Below, in pieces: positions 62,962 to 64,000 of a stretch of DNA of 64,000 bases (positions are counted from its first letter, which is position 1; every line of letters starts with the position of its first letter). The notes beneath the pieces were generated by a model. The model saw nothing but the letters and a program-made list of their open reading frames with translations. It searched no databases and had not been told where the DNA came from. The stretch spans positions 62,001-126,000 of the forward strand of contig JAJUJC010000005.1 in the NCBI GenBank assembly GCA_029267335.1, in the 5' to 3' direction. The translations under genes were made by a program, and so were the position numbers. Source of the DNA: Intestinibacillus massiliensis. Its GTDB lineage: Bacteria > Bacillota > Clostridia > Oscillospirales > Butyricicoccaceae.

Positions 62962-63837
62962 TTACGCGCCCACACTTCCGGTGGCTGTGCGCCGGTATTC
63001 ACTCGGCGTGCAGCCGAAGCACGCGCGAAAGCGCTTGATGAAATAGCTGAAATTATCAAATCCGACCGACAGCGCGATCTCCGAGATCGGGTCGTCGGTA
63101 TCGCGCAGCAGGCGGCTGGCGCGCTCGACCCGCAGGAAATTAACGTGCTGGGTCAGCGTCCTGCCGAGGTTTTCCTTAAAAAAGGTGCAAAAATACTGGG
63201 GCGACAGACCGAAGTTCGCGGCGACCGCATCGAGCCGCAGGTGTTCGGTGCAGTGCGCGTCAAGATAGGCGACGATGCTGCGCAGGGTCTCCTGCTTGTA
63301 GTCCGCCTTACCTGCGCGCGGCACGAGCAGACCGAGGGACGCCGCCGTCGCCACAATGTGCAGCAGCCCCGCTTTGACCATCAGCTCATAGCCCGTGTGT
63401 TTGTCAATGCAGGCGCGCACGATCTCCCGTAGGGCAGCTTCGATTTCGGTGCTGCCCTGTTGCCCGTGGGTCAGCGCGGTGCGAAAGACGAGCTGTCCGT
63501 CCGCGATCGGCGCCAGAAACTCGCTTTGTGCAAGGTCTGCGCGCGAAAACTGTAAAAAATCCATCGGAAAGACAAAGGACTGCGACCGTCCCGCGGGCGT
63601 GCCACGGATCTCATGCAGCTCGCCGCTGCGCACAAAATAGACATCGCCCTGTCTGCCGGTGTACTTCCGGTCTCCGATCGTCAGCTCGACCTCGCTCGCA
63701 CCGATCAGGATGATCTCATTTTCGGGGTGCCAATGATAGGGGACCAGATCGGGGTCGCTCACCTCGAGCGCCGGATAGATCTGGAAGGGAAAGCCGTGTG
63801 TGCCGTGGATGCGCTTTTCCCGTTTGGTGTCGTCCAT
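62962..63837 (-). CDS. AraC family transcriptional regulator
   Basis: The protein has 291 residues. An N-terminal cupin ligand domain (PYHWHPENEIILI, GDVYFVRSGELHEI) precedes the double helix-turn-helix (LRLDAVAANFGLSPQYFCTFFKE and ISEIALSVGFDNFSYFIKRFR). The gene is convergent with the DeoR-family gene with only three bases between stops. The ligand is unknown, probably a sugar. AGGAGAGG precedes the ATG. Confidence 0.93.
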   Translation of the reverse strand: MDDTKREKRIHGTHGFPFQIYPALEVSDPDLVPYHWHPENEIILIGASEVELTIGDRKYTGRQGDVYFVRSGELHEIRGTPAGRSQSFVFPMDFLQFSRADLAQSEFLAPIADGQLVFRTALTHGQQGSTEIEAALREIVRACIDKHTGYELMVKAGLLHIVATAASLGLLVPRAGKADYKQETLRSIVAYLDAHCTEHLRLDAVAANFGLSPQYFCTFFKENLGRTLTQHVNFLRVERASRLLRDTDDPISEIALSVGFDNFSYFIKRFRACFGCTPSEYRRTATGSVGA

Positions 63838-63910
63838 AGCGTCCTCTCCTTTTTGCTTAAAATCGTGTCATTACTTGCGAAAATACTGCAAGACGAAATC
63901 TTCTTTTTCT

Positions 63911-63926
63911 GTCTATAATTATAGAC
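63911..63926. promoter_or_regulatory. palindromic operator candidate at the AraC promoter
   Basis: GTCTATAATTATAGAC is a perfect 16-base palindrome containing the -10 of the AraC gene promoter. Confidence 0.5.
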
Positions 63927-63946
63927 GAAGAGAATCAATAATACAA
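63918..63946 (-). promoter_or_regulatory. promoter of the AraC-family gene
   Basis: On the minus strand: TTGTAT, 17 bases, TATAAT. Nothing further is recognised from here to the window end. Confidence 0.65.
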
Positions 63947-64000
63947 GCGCTCTGTAACGCATCGCGTGCGTGTGCGCGGGACGCGCCCCACCGGATGCGG

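Overview
The window reads as chromosome of a GC-rich member of the Clostridia, most likely Oscillospirales and near Butyricicoccus or Agathobaculum. That placement is inferred from protein resemblance and from clostridial family content (DUF4830, SigI/RsgI, an EF-G-like second factor, a YkpA-type ABC-F protein). No phage, insertion sequence, CRISPR array or rRNA operon was seen. Coding density is high on both strands, and most transcription units have consensus sigma-A promoters and intrinsic terminators readable by eye.

Layout. 1-12.8 kb: a P-type-ATPase-like protein without a catalytic site, an EF-G-like GTPase, a DUF4830 protein, a phosphodiester glycosidase, a DEAD-box helicase, a putative manganese transporter behind a Fur-like box, a CpXC protein, a GNAT enzyme, a Cys-rich protein and a nitroreductase/Sir2 pair. 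12.8-18 kb: an asymmetric ABC-F ATPase, a poorly coding stretch, tRNA-Thr, rpsF-ssb-rpsR and a lipoprotein MsrA-MsrB fusion. 17.9-22 kb: a complete trehalose system, with treR divergent from treP-treC and two operators between them. 22-27.7 kb: dCMP deaminase, an orphan ABC ATPase, mreB, comF, recD2. 27.8-31 kb: a secreted three-repeat protein beside sigI-rsgI. 31-43.5 kb: the RNA polymerase and translation block on the minus strand (rpoB, rpoC, rplGB, rpsL, rpsG, fusA, tuf), with a new promoter before rplGB and another before tuf.

43.5-64 kb: an ECF-type sigma and membrane anti-sigma pair behind tandem leader hairpins, a polar amino-acid ABC importer, a sodium:amino-acid symporter preceded by a Cys-rich leader peptide and terminator, tRNA-Arg, an M16 peptidase, a DUF4405 protein, rpsO-pnp, a small orphan RNA, phosphoglucomutase, an NhaC antiporter, mntP behind a yybP-ykoY manganese riboswitch with two tandem terminators, a split transketolase with a divergent DeoR regulator, and an AraC regulator.

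The strongest candidates for something undescribed are three. First, the region 47.85-48.46 kb combines a structured terminated RNA, a consensus promoter, a 48-residue leader peptide with ten cysteines and an intrinsic terminator, all ahead of a cystine/dicarboxylate-type symporter; this looks like cysteine-responsive attenuation. Second, a SigI-like promoter precedes the secreted repeat protein next to sigI-rsgI. Third, two manganese transport genes have different sensors, one a protein operator and one a riboswitch with a visible terminator/antiterminator switch.
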